Shown piece by piece: positions 41,449 to 50,994 of a stretch of 64,000 nucleotides of DNA. The stretch covers positions 1,271,762 to 1,335,761 of the forward strand of contig PLJL01000004.1 in NCBI GenBank assembly GCA_003140215.1, read 5' to 3'. A program made the position numbers and the translations under genes. The stretch comes from Vulcanimicrobiota bacterium. GTDB taxonomy: Bacteria; Vulcanimicrobiota; Vulcanimicrobiia; Vulcanimicrobiales; Vulcanimicrobiaceae. Position 1 is the first letter of the stretch, and every line of letters begins with the position of its first letter. The notes under the pieces are model-generated. The model did not search any database and was not told where the DNA came from. It saw nothing but the letters and a program-made list of their open reading frames with translations.

Positions 41449-42900
41449 ATGCACGCCGGTCCGATCCAAAGCGTCCTGCTCGTCCACGGCTACAGCGTGC
41501 GTTCGCTCAACAGTTGGGGCCGGCTCCCGCAACTGCTGCAGGCCGGCGGGCTCGCGCCTGAGGCGATCTTTCTGTCGGCCTTCGTCTCCCTCGACGACTA
41601 CGTGACGTGCAACGATCTCGCGGCTGCGCTCGAGCACCAGATCGCGGCGATGGAACGCGCCGGGCTCGACCTCGGCACGACCGCGATCATCTGCCACTCC
41701 ACGGGCGCGCTGGTCACCCGCCGCTGGCTGCTCGATCGCCGAGCCGCCGGTGGCAAGACACCCAGCCACCTGATCACCGTCGCCGGAGCGAATCATGGTT
41801 CGACCCTCGCGCAGTTGGGCCGCACCGAGCTGGCCCACGTGTTTCGGCACCTCACCGAACAGACCGATGTCGGAAAGCGCGTGCTCGAGGATCTCGACTA
41901 CGGCAGTACGTTCGTACGCACGCTGAACCGCGAGTGGCTCGAGGCGTGGAACGACGGCGGTGCGCCGCTATGGAAAGACGTGTACTGTTTCAGCATGGGC
42001 GGCGCGGATCATAGCTACTGGCAGAACCAGCTGGTTTGGCAGTCGCGCGAGGCAGGCTCCGACGGCACGGTGCGCATCAGCGGCGCGAATCTGAACTACC
42101 GGTTCCTCGATCTCGCGCCGCCGTACGAAAAAATGACGCCGCTGGTCATGACGCAGCCGGCGCCGCATCTGGTCGCCCAGACGCCCGACAAACGCTACTC
42201 GCACACCAGTCAGCACGATGCCGACACGTTGGGGATCGTGCTGGGAACGGTCGCCGGGGTCGCAAGCGAGCTCGCGCACCTCGGATCGAAGCCGCAACCG
42301 GTGTCGCAACAGAGCTTCGGGATTCTCGAGGGGATCGTTGCGCCGGAAGAACGCCCGTTCCGCGCGCTCATCGAAGCGTTTGCCGTGCAGGACTCGGACG
42401 CATACGTCAAGCTTGCCACGAGCTGGTACGACGAGACCAACGTTTGGGGTGCGGCGAATCCCGACGAGGTGAACGCGACGATCGTGGTGTCGATTGCGGA
42501 CGAGCGGAATGCGATCGTCGACGACAGCCTGATCCTCATCCGCGACGACCAAGGGCTCCAGAGCATCTCGGCGAGCTTGCTCGGCGTGCCGATCAAGAAC
42601 GAGGTCACGCCGAGCGTCGTCAGCTTCTACGTCAACGTCCCGAACTTCCGCGCGGCGCATCCCCACAGCGTTCACATCGAGGCCCGCACCGACACGCCTT
42701 ACGTCTCGTACAGCCTCACGCTCGACGGACCGATCTCGGACGACAGCGCCCATTCGGTGACCGACAACCAAGTGACCTACGTCAACGTGCGCGCCGTGCG
42801 CGACCCGTCCGCGGCGTTGGTCTTCTACAGTTTGGCGCACCCCGGCCTGGCGGCGATCCTCGACACCAACTACCCGCCGTTCCCCGCCGGCTCGGTGTAG
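41449..42900 (+). CDS. Lipase-like alpha/beta hydrolase with C-terminal beta domain
   Basis: 483 aa. VLLVHGYSV and nucleophile ICHSTGALVTR define a lipase/PGAP1-type hydrolase. GGADHSYW and RYSHTSQHDAD may carry the catalytic His. Residues ~320-480 form an extra beta-rich domain (NATIVVSIADERNAIVDDSLILI, YVNVRAV). No signal peptide is visible, although the flanking paralogues are exported. The start is 4 bp after the first paralogue's stop, and the second paralogue follows 3 bp later, so the three form an operon. Confidence 0.8.
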   Translation: MHAGPIQSVLLVHGYSVRSLNSWGRLPQLLQAGGLAPEAIFLSAFVSLDDYVTCNDLAAALEHQIAAMERAGLDLGTTAIICHSTGALVTRRWLLDRRAAGGKTPSHLITVAGANHGSTLAQLGRTELAHVFRHLTEQTDVGKRVLEDLDYGSTFVRTLNREWLEAWNDGGAPLWKDVYCFSMGGADHSYWQNQLVWQSREAGSDGTVRISGANLNYRFLDLAPPYEKMTPLVMTQPAPHLVAQTPDKRYSHTSQHDADTLGIVLGTVAGVASELAHLGSKPQPVSQQSFGILEGIVAPEERPFRALIEAFAVQDSDAYVKLATSWYDETNVWGAANPDEVNATIVVSIADERNAIVDDSLILIRDDQGLQSISASLLGVPIKNEVTPSVVSFYVNVPNFRAAHPHSVHIEARTDTPYVSYSLTLDGPISDDSAHSVTDNQVTYVNVRAVRDPSAALVFYSLAHPGLAAILDTNYPPFPAGSV

Positions 42901-42903
42901 GCG

Positions 42904-43713
42904 GTGGGCCGGCGCCGTGTGCTCCGCGGCTCGGGCGGCCTCGCCCTCGTCGTCGCTTGCGCCGTGGCGTCGGCGGTGGCCGCGAATGCTCAGGCGGCGC
43001 CGAGCCCGGTGCCCACGTCGGCGGCCGAGCAGAACGCGGCGATCCTTGCGCCGCTCGTCGAGATCGGGAAGGTACGCGCGCGCAGTCCGTACTGCGCCGC
43101 GCTGGCGCGCGCCCGGCCGGCGATCGACGCAGCGATCGCCTACGAGTACGCGGCACCGGGCGTGGCGCGAGATTTGCAACGCTTTCGCCTCGACTCCAAC
43201 CTGACCAAGGCGCAGTCCCTCGACAAGGCCGAGCATGACCTTGCCGCGCTGGCCAACCTTGCCGACGCCGGTCGCGCCGACATCGCGGCGCTGCGCGGCA
43301 CCGCCGCCGCCGAGGGCGACGAGCAGAAGCGCCGCGAGATGACCGACTTCGCGAACGCGCTCGACGGCGCGAAGAACCGCCAGTTGGCGCTGGCGCGCTC
43401 GATCGCGAAAGTCGTCGGCCAACTCGCCGAGACACCCGCCCGCGACGCGGCGAACGCTCCCGGCGACGACCACGGTCCGTCCGGCTTGCGCGGGGGCAGA
43501 CGACAGCCCGCCGTCGTCACGACCCCGACACCCGGGCCGCCGGATCGGCTGGTCACGTACACGACCACGCAGGCCGATGCGATTACCGATCACGATCGCC
43601 TGCAGCAACTGTTCAGTGCTTTTGGACCGGAGGACCTCATTCGCGAGGATCTCAAGACTGCCGCGAAGCACGGCACGACTGCGATCCTGCTCGGCGGGTG
43701 CACCAACAGCTAA
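42904..43713 (+). CDS. Secreted hypothetical protein, paralogue of 40644-41444
   Basis: 269 aa from GTG 42904, with an Arg-rich n-region and signal peptide (GGLALVVACAVASAVAANA). Shares conserved Cys and helical blocks with the first paralogue. A Pro/Thr-rich linker (VTTPTPGPPDR) precedes the C-terminal helix. Third gene of the operon. Function unknown. Confidence 0.75.
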   Translation: MGRRRVLRGSGGLALVVACAVASAVAANAQAAPSPVPTSAAEQNAAILAPLVEIGKVRARSPYCAALARARPAIDAAIAYEYAAPGVARDLQRFRLDSNLTKAQSLDKAEHDLAALANLADAGRADIAALRGTAAAEGDEQKRREMTDFANALDGAKNRQLALARSIAKVVGQLAETPARDAANAPGDDHGPSGLRGGRRQPAVVTTPTPGPPDRLVTYTTTQADAITDHDRLQQLFSAFGPEDLIREDLKTAAKHGTTAILLGGCTNS

Positions 43714-43746
43714 GGGCTGCTGCGGCGCGGCGCCGCCGCTGACCGG

Positions 43747-44916
43747 CTACGCGTTCGCGGTGCGCGACGGACGATAGAGGTGCGCGGTACCGTACACCGG
43801 GATCCCCCCGACGATCGTCGCCAGAACGTGGTACTCGTCGCTCCATATCGACAAGTCGGCGCGCTTGCCGGCTTCGACCGTACCGAGGTCGCGCTCGAGG
43901 TTGAGCAGCCGGGCCGGGCTCCGCGTCGCATTGACGATCGCGGTTTCGAACGGGATGTCGGCGTACGCCATGAGGTTGCGGACCGCTTGGTCCATCAGCA
44001 GCGCGCTGCCCGCGATCGTCCCGTCCTCGGCCCGCACGACGCCGCCGTCGATGCGGTAACCGCTCCCGGCGGGCGGCATGTTGTCGGTCGCCAGCACCAA
44101 GCGCTCGTGCAGCGTGCGATAGAGCAGGTCGACCATCGGCGGCGACACGTGGTACCCGTCGCAAATCAGCTGGACCGTGGTGCGCGACTCTTGAATGAAT
44201 GCCGCGAGGATCGAGGGGTCGCGGTGGTCGAGCGGCGGCATTGCGTTGAACGCGTGGGTGACGGTCCGAAAACCGAGGCCGATCGCCAGCATCCCCTCGC
44301 GGTAGTGCGCCGCGGTGTGCCCGGCCGAGCACACGATCCCTTGGTCGAAGAAGAAGCGCGCGACGTCGTCGACGCCGTCGGCTTCAGGTGCCATCGTGAC
44401 CAGGACGAGCGCGCCGCGGCAGGCCTCGATCATCTCCTGTGCGCGCTCGGTCGTAGCGGGCAGGATCCATTCGGCACGGTGTACGCGGCGGAACTTCGGG
44501 TTGAGGAACGGACCTTCGAAGTGAATTCCCAGACAGCGCGCGCCGATCGGGTCGCCGGCTTCGACGAGTTGGTTCGCCGCTTCCGACACCTCGGCGGCGG
44601 CGTGCATCATCGATTCCCAGGGTGCGGTCATGATCCCGGCGATGTAACCGCTGGCGCCTTGGCGCGCGTACGCCCGCGACGCGACCTCGACCGCGTTGCC
44701 TTGATCGCGGTTGAACAGAAACTCGTCGGCCCCGTTGCTGTGCACGTCGATCATCCCGGGTGCGACGATCGCTCCGTCCGGTGGGCGCAGGTCGCTGGGA
44801 CCGTCCTCGGGCAGGATGCGTGCGATTCGGCCCCGGTCGACGGCGATCCGACCGTGGGCCAGCGTGCCGTCGCCCAGCGCGATGCGCGCTGGGCCCAAAA
44901 TGTAGGTGTCGGACAC
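43747..44916 (-). CDS. nagA: N-acetylglucosamine-6-phosphate deacetylase
   Basis: 389 aa. Amidohydrolase that deacetylates GlcNAc-6-P during amino-sugar or cell-wall recycling. Seen: MIDVHSNGADEF, GIHFEGPFLNP (metal Glu), AGHTAAHY and THAFNAMPP (metal His residues), and catalytic Asp in LATDNMPPAG, then the ADLSIW C-terminal strand. Full length. No other nag genes are adjacent. Confidence 0.9.
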   Translation of the reverse strand: MSDTYILGPARIALGDGTLAHGRIAVDRGRIARILPEDGPSDLRPPDGAIVAPGMIDVHSNGADEFLFNRDQGNAVEVASRAYARQGASGYIAGIMTAPWESMMHAAAEVSEAANQLVEAGDPIGARCLGIHFEGPFLNPKFRRVHRAEWILPATTERAQEMIEACRGALVLVTMAPEADGVDDVARFFFDQGIVCSAGHTAAHYREGMLAIGLGFRTVTHAFNAMPPLDHRDPSILAAFIQESRTTVQLICDGYHVSPPMVDLLYRTLHERLVLATDNMPPAGSGYRIDGGVVRAEDGTIAGSALLMDQAVRNLMAYADIPFETAIVNATRSPARLLNLERDLGTVEAGKRADLSIWSDEYHVLATIVGGIPVYGTAHLYRPSRTANA

Positions 44917-44965
44917 GTCCGGCTCGATTCGGGAACGTCGCGGAGGTGACCCCCTTGCGACCGCG

Positions 44966-47749
44966 CTAACGGCGGCCGAACAGGCGCCGCAAGAACGAAC
45001 CGCGCTCGCTTGCCTCGGGCGGCTCAGACGTTGGAGCGCTGTACGCGAGACGGGCGCGCTCGGCGCGTTCGCGTTCGCCGCGCGCGAGCCGCGCCATGTG
45101 TTCTTCGGCGTGCGCCTCGAGCGTCGCGCGCAGCGCCGGGAGTTCGTTCCAACCCGCCGGCGCGCGCCCGGCGTCGCGCGCTTCGCGATACTCGAGCGTC
45201 GACGTCGTGAAGATGCGCTGCGGGACGATCGCGCGCTCGCGCAAATAGCGGTCGGCGAGCATCACGACGTTGCGCCGTTCGGCGGCGTCCTCGTGATCGG
45301 CGAGGGTGTGCGCGAAGGTCATCGGTTTACCGTCCTCGGCGATCGCTGCGTAGAGCTCGAGTTCGCGGTCCGAGAGCTGGCGTGAGAACAGCGCGACGAT
45401 CTCGCTGGCCGCTTGTGCTGCGGCGCGCACGATCTCGTTCGCCAGCGGAAATCCCGAGTCGAAGGCCGGGGTGTGGACCAGCACCAGCTGGCGCGGCAGG
45501 GTCCACGGCGTTTCGATGAGCACGGGCGTGCGGGTCGATGCATCGAGCGCTGCGTCGAGCGCGATGGCGTTCCAGCCGGCATCGTCGCCGAGCGCGTACG
45601 CGCGGTGCTGCTCGCCGTAACGCACGTGTACCGGAAACCGCATCTCGACATCGCCGCCTTCGTCGGCGAGAACGCGGCTGCCGGCGATCGCGTTGATCAG
45701 GCTGGACTTGCCGCGCTTGAACGCGCCCAGGACGGCGATCCGCCAGCGCTCCGGACGCAACCCGTGCTCGTAGGTCAAGGGATCGAAGCGCGCCGTCCCG
45801 GCCGGCGAGACGCGCTCGCGGCCGGCCTGGGGGTCCAGCGGAACCGCGGGATCGGCGAGCTCGGCACGCTCGGCCCGGCTCTCGCGGGCGAAGGCTTCGG
45901 TGCGCGTCTCGACCCGCGTCGCGAGCCCGCTCAGCGTTTCGGCGCGGGCGCGCGCGTCGCGCGCGGCGGCGGCGCGGTCGAGACCCGCGGCATGGGCGTC
46001 GAGCGCGCGGTCGAGCGGCCCCAGCGCTTCGGCGCGCACGTGCGGCGCCAGGGCGGCGATGCGGGCTCCCAGATGGTGTGCGATCGTCTCGATGCGCGCC
46101 GCGATCGCGTCGACGTACGCGCGCAGTTCGCCGTCGAAGGCGCGGTAGATGCCGGCGGCGAGGTCAGCGAGCAACTCGCGCTTCATGTACGTGCCCGAGG
46201 GCGCAGCGGCGAAGCGGCGCGCGATCGCGTCGACGAATCCGACCGCGGGGCCGCCGAGTGCACCCAGCACGATCGAGCTGCGCAGCCCGGTCTCGAGGTC
46301 GGTGCTCCATGCGCCGCTCGAGGCGTCGGCGCCGAACGCGCGCGCGGCGTCCTCGGTGACCGGAAGGCGTTCGGCGGCGAGCGCGTCGAGCAGCGGTGCC
46401 ATCACTCCGCCGGCGTCCGCGCCGCGCGCAGCATCGATGACCGAGGCCGAAGCGGCCTTCGCTTCGTCGCGCACCTGCTTCGCGACCGCCTCGGCGGCGT
46501 CGGCGGCGAAGCGTCCGACGGCGGTGGCCAAGACATCGTCGACGAGGATGTGCAGCTTGGCGCGATCGCGCAGCCGGGCGATGTCGGCGGTGTCGAAGGT
46601 CCGCATCAGCGTGCGGGCCAAGGCCGTGCGCGTCTCGGCACCACGGGCGCCGATCGCGGCGGCGAGCTTCGCACCGGCATCGGCGAGCCGCAGTTGCGCC
46701 GCGCTCGCGGCCTCGTCGAAGGCGTCGAGCGCAGGCGCGATGGCCGAACGGCGCGCGCGCAACTCGTCCGCGGGCAATTCCAGCGCGGCGGCGTCGAACG
46801 ACAGCGCGTCCGCGGCGCGCGTTGCGATGCGCCGCGCCTCCGCGGCGGCGCGCCGCAGCCGCGACCGGCCGGTCGTTGCCACCAACGAGGCGTCGAGCGC
46901 GCCGCGAAACTCGCCGAAACGGCTCTGTGTGACGAGCGCGGCGTCGCCGGTCAGAAAGCCCTCCGCGTATTCGCGGGCCGAGAGCGGGTAGACCGGCGTT
47001 CCCGGAGCGTGCAACGCCGCTTGCGCGACGATGCGCTGCGCCGCCGCTTGCCACGCCTCGTCAGCCTGTCCTGACGTGGTGCCACCTGCGGGTGTGCCTG
47101 TCGAAGAACCCTCCCGCATCCGCCACAGGTCGATCTTCGTCTGCACGATGAAGACCGACTCGATGTAGCGTCGCACGATCCCCAAGAACGACGCATCGCC
47201 GTCGGTGAACGGCTGTTGGGTATCGATCAAGTAGAGCACGGCGTCGGCGCGGGGCAGGTACGATAGGGTGGCCCGGCGATGCGTGGGGTTGATCGAGGCT
47301 AGGCCGGGCGTGTCCGCGACGACGAATCCGCCGTTGAGAAAAGCCGAGTCGACTGCGACGCGCACCAGCACCGGCGCGCCCGACTCCTCGTCGCCGGTCG
47401 CATCGTGCAACTTGCCTTCTTCGCCGACCGCGACGAAGCGCGCCAACCGGCCAAGCGGGATGCGTTCTTCGCGCCCGTTCGAATAGACGGCGGTCGCCGA
47501 CTCGTCGGCCGCGTAGGTCAGCTCGGTGATCGTCGCGGTCGACGGGTTGATGTCGGTCGCCAAGAGGCCGGCGATGCGCTTACCGCCGGGGCGCTCCTCG
47601 AACTCGACCTTCTCGAGCAGCGCGTTGAGCAGGAACGACTTTCCGCTGGAGAACTCGCCAACCACGGCCAGCACGAAACGGCCGTCGCGTAGCCGCGCGA
47701 TCGTGCCTTCGAGCGCCGCTGCATCGGCGGCCGCGTCGTGGCGGCGCAT
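44966..47749 (-). CDS. Dynamin-like GTPase with two P-loop domains
   Basis: 927 aa from ATG 47749. First GTPase: Walker A GEFSSGKSFLLNAL, DTPG in VADTPGLASI and TKID. A central ~350-aa Ala-rich helical stalk follows, then a second GTPase-like part with GAFKRGKSSLINAI but HTPAFD in place of DxPG. C-terminal FLRRLFGRR may bind membrane. Bacterial dynamin-like proteins remodel or protect membranes. Coding character (DPLERYRAARDDVAATLDEL) continues upstream of the ATG with no ATG/GTG/TTG before the preceding stop, so the true start may be a rare codon. An interspersed repeat encodes residues near GTPAGGTTSGQ. Confidence 0.85.
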   Translation of the reverse strand: MRRHDAAADAAALEGTIARLRDGRFVLAVVGEFSSGKSFLLNALLEKVEFEERPGGKRIAGLLATDINPSTATITELTYAADESATAVYSNGREERIPLGRLARFVAVGEEGKLHDATGDEESGAPVLVRVAVDSAFLNGGFVVADTPGLASINPTHRRATLSYLPRADAVLYLIDTQQPFTDGDASFLGIVRRYIESVFIVQTKIDLWRMREGSSTGTPAGGTTSGQADEAWQAAAQRIVAQAALHAPGTPVYPLSAREYAEGFLTGDAALVTQSRFGEFRGALDASLVATTGRSRLRRAAAEARRIATRAADALSFDAAALELPADELRARRSAIAPALDAFDEAASAAQLRLADAGAKLAAAIGARGAETRTALARTLMRTFDTADIARLRDRAKLHILVDDVLATAVGRFAADAAEAVAKQVRDEAKAASASVIDAARGADAGGVMAPLLDALAAERLPVTEDAARAFGADASSGAWSTDLETGLRSSIVLGALGGPAVGFVDAIARRFAAAPSGTYMKRELLADLAAGIYRAFDGELRAYVDAIAARIETIAHHLGARIAALAPHVRAEALGPLDRALDAHAAGLDRAAAARDARARAETLSGLATRVETRTEAFARESRAERAELADPAVPLDPQAGRERVSPAGTARFDPLTYEHGLRPERWRIAVLGAFKRGKSSLINAIAGSRVLADEGGDVEMRFPVHVRYGEQHRAYALGDDAGWNAIALDAALDASTRTPVLIETPWTLPRQLVLVHTPAFDSGFPLANEIVRAAAQAASEIVALFSRQLSDRELELYAAIAEDGKPMTFAHTLADHEDAAERRNVVMLADRYLRERAIVPQRIFTTSTLEYREARDAGRAPAGWNELPALRATLEAHAEEHMARLARGERERAERARLAYSAPTSEPPEASERGSFLRRLFGRR
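47063..47109 (+). repeat. Long-form interspersed repeat inside the dynamin-like gene
   Basis: A 47-bp unit matching 56614-56660 at 42 of 47 positions by eye. It contains CCTGACGTGGTG and ends in TGTCGAAGAAC. Read antisense it adds a Gly/Thr-rich linker to the protein without breaking the frame. Confidence 0.8.
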
Positions 47750-47848
47750 GAACTCGCCGCCGACCTGCTCGCGCAGCTCGTCGAGCGTCGCCGCGACGTC
47801 GTCCCGCGCGGCGCGATATCGCTCCAGCGGATCGTAGATGCGAGCGCC

Positions 47849-49201
47849 TCAGCCGCGCAGGACGGCGAGGGCTTCGTCGCGGCCCTTTTCCATGAGCGCC
47901 GGCGTATCGCCCTCGACGTTGAGGCGCAGGAGTGGCTCGGTGTTCGATTTGCGCACGTTGAGCCACCAGTCGGGGTATTCGATCGTGACGCCGTCGAGAT
48001 GGTCGATCGTGGCGTCGTTGAAGTGCTGCTCGATGTGCGTCATCTTGGTGTCGGCATCGGCGACGGTCGTATTGATCTCGCCCGAGCGAAAGCGCGTGTT
48101 GTAGGGAGCGATCGCGTCGGTGATCGCGCCGTCGATATCGCTGAACAGATCGAGGCATTGCAGGAGCGCGATCATCCCCGAATCGGCGAACCAGTTCTCG
48201 CGAAAGTAGAAGTGCCCGCTGTGCTCGCCGCCGAACGGGATGTTCTGCGCGCGCATCTCGGGCTTGATCAACGAGTGCCCGACCTGCGAGCGTACCGGTA
48301 TCCCGCCGTGCTGCAGCACCGCCTCCGGGACGCTGCGCGAGCAGATCAAGTTGTAGAGGATCTTCGAGCCGGGGTACTTCTTGAGCGTGGCCACGCCGAC
48401 TGCGGCGGTGACGATGCTGCCGTCGGGGAAGCCGCCCCGTTCATCGACGATGAACATGCGGTCCGCGTCGCCGTCGAAGGCGGCTCCGAGGTCGCAGTTT
48501 TGTTCGATCACCGCCTTGCGCAGCGCGAGCTTGTTCTCGTCCTCGATCGGCGACGCGGGATGGTTCGGAAACGTGCCGTCGAGCTCGAAGAAGAGCGGGA
48601 TCACCTCGCATTGCGGCAGGTACTTGAAGACGTATGGAACCGTGAGCCCGGCCATCCCGTTGCCGGCGTCGATGGCGATCCGGTACGGCTTGATCGTGGT
48701 TACGTCGCGGATGAACGAGACGCAGTGCTTGCCGAAGTCATCGAGGATCTCGCGCGCCGTAACCGTGCCGCGGCGCTTGGGAGCGGTGAAGGCGCCCGAA
48801 ACGGCGAGGTCGCGAATCGCACCCAAACCGGTATCGAGCGAGATAGCCTGCGCTTCGTCGCGGCAGAATTTCAGGCCGTTGTACTGCGCGGGGTTGTGCG
48901 ACGCCGTGATCATCACGCCGCCGTCGAAGCCATAGTGTCCGACGGCGAAGTACAGCGCGTCGGTCGAGATCAGCCCGATGTGCGTGACGTCGGCGCCGCC
49001 GTCGACGGCGCCCCGCGTGAGCGCCTCGAGCAGATCGGTCCCCGAGGGGCGCATGTCGCGCCCAATGCAGATGTTGGCGCGGCCGAGGGCTTGCACGAAC
49101 GCGCGACCGATCAGATATGCCGTGTCCGGGTTGAGCTGGGTGCCGACGATACCGCGGACGTCGTAACTCTTGAAGATCGATGTATCGAACGCGTTGGCCA
49201 T
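47849..49201 (-). CDS. manB: Phosphomannomutase/phosphoglucomutase
   Basis: 450 aa from ATG 49201 (MANAFDTSIFKSYDVRGIVG). Alpha-D-phosphohexomutase interconverting 6- and 1-phospho sugars for polysaccharide synthesis. Phosphoserine loop TASHNPAQYNG, metal loop DGDADR, sugar loop GEHSGH and a C-terminal phosphate-binding RKSNTEPLLRLN. It lies directly upstream of the dynamin-like gene on the same strand. Substrate preference (Man or Glc) cannot be told from sequence alone. Confidence 0.92.
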   Translation of the reverse strand: MANAFDTSIFKSYDVRGIVGTQLNPDTAYLIGRAFVQALGRANICIGRDMRPSGTDLLEALTRGAVDGGADVTHIGLISTDALYFAVGHYGFDGGVMITASHNPAQYNGLKFCRDEAQAISLDTGLGAIRDLAVSGAFTAPKRRGTVTAREILDDFGKHCVSFIRDVTTIKPYRIAIDAGNGMAGLTVPYVFKYLPQCEVIPLFFELDGTFPNHPASPIEDENKLALRKAVIEQNCDLGAAFDGDADRMFIVDERGGFPDGSIVTAAVGVATLKKYPGSKILYNLICSRSVPEAVLQHGGIPVRSQVGHSLIKPEMRAQNIPFGGEHSGHFYFRENWFADSGMIALLQCLDLFSDIDGAITDAIAPYNTRFRSGEINTTVADADTKMTHIEQHFNDATIDHLDGVTIEYPDWWLNVRKSNTEPLLRLNVEGDTPALMEKGRDEALAVLRG

Positions 49202-49303
49202 GACCGGGCGGCTTTCGGAGAGCAAAACCGTGACCCCTCGAAATCGCCGGCCGCCCCCACACCACGCGCATACGATCGCCGTCGCGCGGGCACCGGCGAC
49301 GGC

Positions 49304-50467
49304 ATGCGAGCATCCGAGGCGGGTTTCTCGCTCATCGAGGTCTTGCTTGCAACGGCGCTGTTCATCGTGGTTGCGCTCGGAGCGTTCGAGATCGTGCGGC
49401 AGCTGCTTGCGGCTGCGCAGCACTTGGGCGCGCGCGACCAAGCCTACACCGCCCTCGAGCGCCTCAGCTCGCAGTTGCGCGCCGAAGCGCGAACGGCGAC
49501 GGCGATCTGGATCAGCTCGCCGGCCGCCGGGGCCGGCAGCGATGACTGCGTGCAACTCGATTTCTTCACCGCGGACGCCGGCGGCGCGAAGTTCTGGAGC
49601 TACCGCAACTTCCCCAATCACGGTGGCGCCGGCGACGCGCTCGAGCGGCTCGCCGGGACGGCACCGATCGGGCCGTGCGACGCGTCGCGACACGGCGAGG
49701 TCGTCTTGACGAAGCTGCAGTCGCCGCCCGCGGTCGCGCAAATCGCCGCGAACGCCTTGCCGGCGCATCAAGACCGCTACTCGTCCGAGGCCGACTCCGG
49801 GTTCGTCGCCGCGACCGTCCCGGCGACGCCGGCGCTGCCGCTGGGAGTGCTCGACGCGAGCGGCGCGCCGGTACGCGGCGGCAACGCCGTCATCGAACTG
49901 CGCGTCGACACCGCCGCTGCGTCACGCGTCGTCGATCTGCTGCCCGGCGTTTTTCCCAACGGTTTCAACGAGGTGCTGCGCTACACGTGCAGCGAGCGCT
50001 GCGACATCGGCCACGACGGGAACGCGCCCAAGACGCTGACGACCTGCGCGATGAGTTGGCAGCCCGGCTGGAGCACGTTCGTGCGCTGGAGCGACTTCAC
50101 CACCGACCCCGACGGATCGTTGCGCTTTCCGGCAGGCTGGTTCATCGCCGGAGCGTTCGTCTTCACCTACGGCGGGACGCGCGCCTCAGACGGCGGTGCC
50201 GACACGCTGGTGCGATCGTACCTGGCGACCAATTGGGATGCGGCGCGCGATTACGTCGCGTTCCCACCCGACCGGGCCGCCGCCGACGGCTCGACTGCGG
50301 GCAGTTTCGCACCCTGGGACGTTCGCAGCGAGCCGCCGGCGGCGTGGTTCGCGGACTTGACGCCGTATCTAGCCGCCGGCGAACGCGGCCCGATCGCGAC
50401 CGAGCAACAGCGCTGCGACGCCGTCGCGCGCCAAGGAGCGAGTGGTGGATTCTATCCGAACGGCTGA
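49304..50467 (+). CDS. Type IV prepilin-like protein (PilW-like)
   Basis: 387 aa from ATG 49304. Prepilin peptidase motif G-FSLIEVLLATALFIVVALGAFEIV at residues 7-30. The large C-terminal globular part with paired Cys (CSERC) is unusual in size for a major pilin, so a minor pilin or pseudopilin is likely. First of three overlapping or adjacent genes that look like a minor-pilin set; no assembly ATPase is nearby. Confidence 0.82.
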   Translation: MRASEAGFSLIEVLLATALFIVVALGAFEIVRQLLAAAQHLGARDQAYTALERLSSQLRAEARTATAIWISSPAAGAGSDDCVQLDFFTADAGGAKFWSYRNFPNHGGAGDALERLAGTAPIGPCDASRHGEVVLTKLQSPPAVAQIAANALPAHQDRYSSEADSGFVAATVPATPALPLGVLDASGAPVRGGNAVIELRVDTAAASRVVDLLPGVFPNGFNEVLRYTCSERCDIGHDGNAPKTLTTCAMSWQPGWSTFVRWSDFTTDPDGSLRFPAGWFIAGAFVFTYGGTRASDGGADTLVRSYLATNWDAARDYVAFPPDRAAADGSTAGSFAPWDVRSEPPAAWFADLTPYLAAGERGPIATEQQRCDAVARQGASGGFYPNG

Positions 50468-50993
50468 GCGCGGCTTCAGCCTGCTCGAGCTGCTCGTGTG
50501 CGTCGGCATGCTGGCGGCGGCGAGCGCCGCGACGGCGGGAGCCTTGGCCGCGATCGCGCGCAACGCCGGCCCGTCCGCGACGCGTGATGCAGCGCTGATG
50601 GTCGCACAGAACGCGCTGGTGCGGGCGCGTGCGGCGATCGCCTACGCCTCCTCGTCGGCACTGGACGGACCGGCGCTGCTGCGCGATCGCTCCTGGGGCC
50701 TGGTTCCGGGTGCGACGCAGTACGTCGCGGGCGGCGAGTTGCGCGCCGCTACGCCATGCGGGGCCACGGAACCGCGACCGCTGCGGCTGCCCGTGACGAC
50801 GGCGTACGATCCGGCCACGGAGCGCTTCAGCGTCGTGGTCACCTACCCGCGCGATCCGTGCGCGCTCTCCAGCGACGGAACGATCCCGCCGGGTCAGGCC
50901 CGCACCGTCAGCCTGACCGAGACGCTGCCGCCGTCCGCGTATCCGCCCGGCCAAACGGTCTATCGCGACGTGCCGACGCCGGCGCGAATGTAG
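50442..50993 (+). CDS. Type IV prepilin-like protein (minor pilin)
   Basis: 183 aa, GTG 50442, overlapping the previous gene by 26 bp. Prepilin motif ERG-FSLLELLVCVGMLAAASAATAGAL. The globular part has two or three Cys. Same orientation and export class as its neighbours, so probably part of one pseudopilus tip. Confidence 0.82.
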   Translation: MVDSIRTAERGFSLLELLVCVGMLAAASAATAGALAAIARNAGPSATRDAALMVAQNALVRARAAIAYASSSALDGPALLRDRSWGLVPGATQYVAGGELRAATPCGATEPRPLRLPVTTAYDPATERFSVVVTYPRDPCALSSDGTIPPGQARTVSLTETLPPSAYPPGQTVYRDVPTPARM

Positions 50994-50994
50994 C

